This document shows positions 41,113 to 42,836 of a DNA stretch of 42,836 bases, one piece after another; the stretch's first letter is position 1; each line of letters starts with the position of its first letter. The translations under genes were made by a program, and so were the position numbers. The DNA lies in assembly GCA_018827375.1 (NCBI GenBank), contig JAHJYW010000033.1, positions 1 to 42,836 of the forward strand, given 5' to 3'. This DNA is from Alphaproteobacteria bacterium. GTDB lineage: Bacteria; Pseudomonadota; Alphaproteobacteria; Caulobacterales; Hyphomonadaceae. The notes under the pieces were generated by a model. It was given only the letters and a program-made list of their open reading frames with translations. It made no database searches and was not told where the DNA came from.

Positions 41113-41566
41113 TGGCCCGCTCCCCATCCACACGTTCAGGGCCGCTTTCGAGACTTGCCGCGTCCGCCGTTACGTCTTCGACGGCATTCTGAAGAATGCG
41201 CTGGCCGGACCGGAGGGCTTCAGCGACCTGCCGCACGAAGAGGTCAAACCGCATGTCGCCCTTGGCCCGGGCCGCCTCGACCTGGTTGGCAGGCACAGGA
41301 GGGGTCACGGTCAAGAAATAGTGAACGAAGGTCGCCAGCGTTTCGGCAAGGACGAGATTGTCCCGCTCAATGCGCCCGAACTGGCGCGTCAGCCGGTCGA
41401 GCCGACGATTGATTGCGGCTTCACGTTGATTCTCGGCTTCCCCCGCTCTGTAGGCCGTCAGCGCTCGGTCAACGATCACGCTTTCAGACAGGCCGGGGCG
41501 TTTGGCCATGGCCTTGAGCGAGTGATAATTCTCGGGCGATATATAAGGCTGGATGCGGGGTTTCAT
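41105..41566 (-). CDS. Ribbon-helix-helix protein of the tra/trb operon
   Basis: This is a 153-residue protein. The N-terminal RHH (RIQPYISPENYHSLKAMAKR, then LSESVIVDRALTAYR) is followed by AAINRRLDRLTRQFGRIERD and TLATFVHYFLTVTPPVP. This is the form of the CopG-type protein always found between traG and trbB in ICEs of this class. It probably binds DNA at oriT or a promoter and may support coupling. It overlaps traG by four bases (ATGA) and trbB by eight. A diverged relative lies at 1104-1562. Confidence 0.9.
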   Translation of the reverse strand: MKPRIQPYISPENYHSLKAMAKRPGLSESVIVDRALTAYRAGEAENQREAAINRRLDRLTRQFGRIERDNLVLAETLATFVHYFLTVTPPVPANQVEAARAKGDMRFDLFVRQVAEALRSGQRILQNAVEDVTADAASLESGPERVDGERANA

Positions 41567-42744
41567 TCGCCATTCCCCGTGAGATCAATGCCGGTTGCCT
41601 GTTCGAGACTGTCGGCCTGTACGAGCGCGTCGAACAGGCTGGCCTGCAGGGGATTGCGCACCTTGCGCCGCGCCGTGCCTGGCTTCGATGGACCTGCAAG
41701 CCGCGCGCGATCCTCCGCCGCATCCCGCGCCTTCTGCGGCCCGAGACCCTCGGCGTCAGGTTCGAGCTCAGATGCCTGCATAAGGCCTTCATGGATTGAC
41801 CGAACCTCGCTGCCCCAATCATTGACCCGGACTTCCGGAATACAGGTTGCGAAATCCGGTGCCGCTTTCAGCCGCTCGGTGAAGTTCTGGTCTTCGTAAT
41901 AGCGGAGCTTCAGTGCGCGCACCGGCGGGGAGCCTGCGACAAGGACAAGTTCCTGGTCGGTCGGCAGCTGCATCACTTCGCCGGGGGTCAGCAGCTGGCG
42001 GGCGGTCTCCTGGCGCGACACCATCTTGTGCGACAGCCAGGGCGCGAGCCGGTGACCGGCATAGTTCTTCATCGCCCGCTGTTCGGTCTTGGTGCCAAGC
42101 GCGTCGGAAATCCGCTTGGCCGTCCGCTCGTCATTGGTCGCGAACGCCACCCGCACGTGACAATTGTCGAGGATCGCATTCGAGGGGCCATAGGCCTTCT
42201 CGATCTGATTGAGCGATTGCGCGATCAGGAAAGCTTTCAGCCCGTAGCCTGCCATATAGGCAAGCGCGCTTTCGAAGAAGTCGAGCCGTCCGAGGGCAGG
42301 GAACTCGTCCAGCATGAACAGGACACGCCGCCGGGACTTTACGACCGGTGCAGAAACATGCGGCGTAAGCAGCCCGCAAGCTCCGAGAATGTTCGCCAAG
42401 AGCGATTTGCCTCGCGAGAATACCGAAGGACGAATCTCGAGATGTTCGGTCAGGCGCCGTCCCACTTGGTTCAGGATGAGGCGCATGAGCGGCTTCGTGC
42501 GCGAAAGGTCCGAGGGCGGGACGACGAGGTAGAGCGAAAGCGGCCGGTCGCCGGACACCAGATCCTCGATCCGGAAATCGCTCCGCGAGGTGACTTCGGC
42601 AATCACCGGGTCGCGATAGAGCGACAGGAACCGCAGCGCTGTTGACAGCACGCCGGAGAGCTCGTTCTCCGCCTGGTTCATCAATTCTCGGGCTGTCTCG
42701 GCGACGACGGGATGAACTGGTCTGCCCCCGTGAAAGTGGTCCAT
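41563..42744 (-). pseudogene. traG: Coupling protein TraG, N-terminal part lost to an IS insertion
   Basis: The 393 codons match the C-terminal part of TraG/VirD4: HPVVAETARELMNQAENELS, SLYLVVPPSDLSRTKPLMRL, Walker B RVLFMLDEFPALG near residue 140 and AYMAGYGLKAFLIAQSLNQI. Family members are about 650 residues, with two N-terminal membrane spans and a Walker A. All of these are missing. The apparent start codon lies in the IS end, so MDHFH is IS-derived and TraG begins at about GGRPVHP. Without membrane anchor and Walker A, relaxosome docking and DNA pumping should fail. Translation might still reinitiate and couple the downstream RHH and trb genes. Confidence 0.92.
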
Positions 42745-42836
42745 TATTTGAGTTAGCCCCGGCTTCAGATATGGAGCTGAGACATGGGCAAGAGATTGAA
42801 GCCTGAAGAGATCATCGCGAAGCTGCGGGAAGTTGA
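42731..42836 (+). mobile_element. IS3-family insertion sequence, left end only
   Basis: TraG homology stops at about 42730. There a TGAAAGTGGTCC sequence begins, starting with TG as IS3-family ends do, followed by an untranslated leader and an orfA start. The element continues beyond the window. Its other end and target duplication cannot be seen. Confidence 0.75.
42784..42836 (+). CDS. IS3-family transposase OrfA, N-terminal 17 residues
   Basis: The frame starts MGKRLKPEEIIAKLREV and runs off the window. The K-R-x-K-P-E-E-I-I-A-K-L-R-E-V wording is the usual start of the OrfA helix-turn-helix in IS3-family elements (first part of the frameshift-fused transposase). It lies 48 bases inside the presumed IS end, in the usual place. 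Nothing can be said about its integrity. Confidence 0.8.
   Translation, partial: MGKRLKPEEIIAKLREV

Overview
This window looks like part of an alphaproteobacterial chromosome or large plasmid, possibly from a marine Hyphomonadaceae-like lineage. That placement is inferred from codon bias, the Trb-type conjugation genes with DUF2840 and DUF2274 partners, and the RTX/type I secretion style; no housekeeping gene confirms it. Nearly everything is accessory DNA. It reads as a decaying integrative and conjugative element (ICE) of the RlxS/Trb family whose middle is filled with cargo and the scars of several insertions.

Left end (1-4.6 kb, minus strand): a tyrosine recombinase cut by the window edge, a helix-turn-helix protein, a ribbon-helix-helix protein, a cloverleaf-like inverted repeat, the RlxS/DUF3363 relaxase, a 96-codon frame where traF normally sits, and a DUF2840 protein. 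An oriT-like hairpin with an IncP-type nick-like sequence lies about 200 bases upstream of the relaxase start.

Cargo I (4.7-12 kb) is a patchwork defence and stability island. It holds a small unknown protein divergent from a short Xre regulator, a Doc-like toxin lacking its catalytic histidine with a small partner, an IS3 scrap, a KAP P-loop NTPase, a vsr endonuclease pseudogene with two in-frame stops, and an unknown protein paired with an Xre-ImmA/IrrE regulator-protease behind a clear palindromic operator. A degenerate tRNA-Arg(CCT)-like sequence follows.

Cargo II (12.3-27 kb, plus strand) is one secretion operon. A lipoprotein with paired cysteines overlaps the start of a 3412-residue RTX protein, which is followed by its type I secretion ABC transporter and HlyD-type adaptor. 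The outer-membrane TolC partner must be encoded elsewhere. An IS3 orfA relic, a complete P4-type integrase and a 3' fragment of a tRNA-Thr(TGT) gene follow and mark an island boundary.

Right end (29-42.8 kb, minus strand): an AbiE type IV toxin-antitoxin pair whose toxin carries WYL and zinc-finger additions, an AlpA-like regulator, then the tightly overlapping transfer operon traG-RHH-trbB-C-D-E-J-L-F-G-I-DUF2274. traG has lost its N-terminal half to an IS3-family insertion at the right edge. With no recognisable TraF peptidase and a truncated coupling protein, the ICE is probably unable to transfer itself. The most novel-looking items are the lipoprotein/RTX operon, the unknown-protein/Xre-ImmA pair, the AbiEii-WYL-zinc-finger fusion, and the cloverleaf repeat beside the relaxase.
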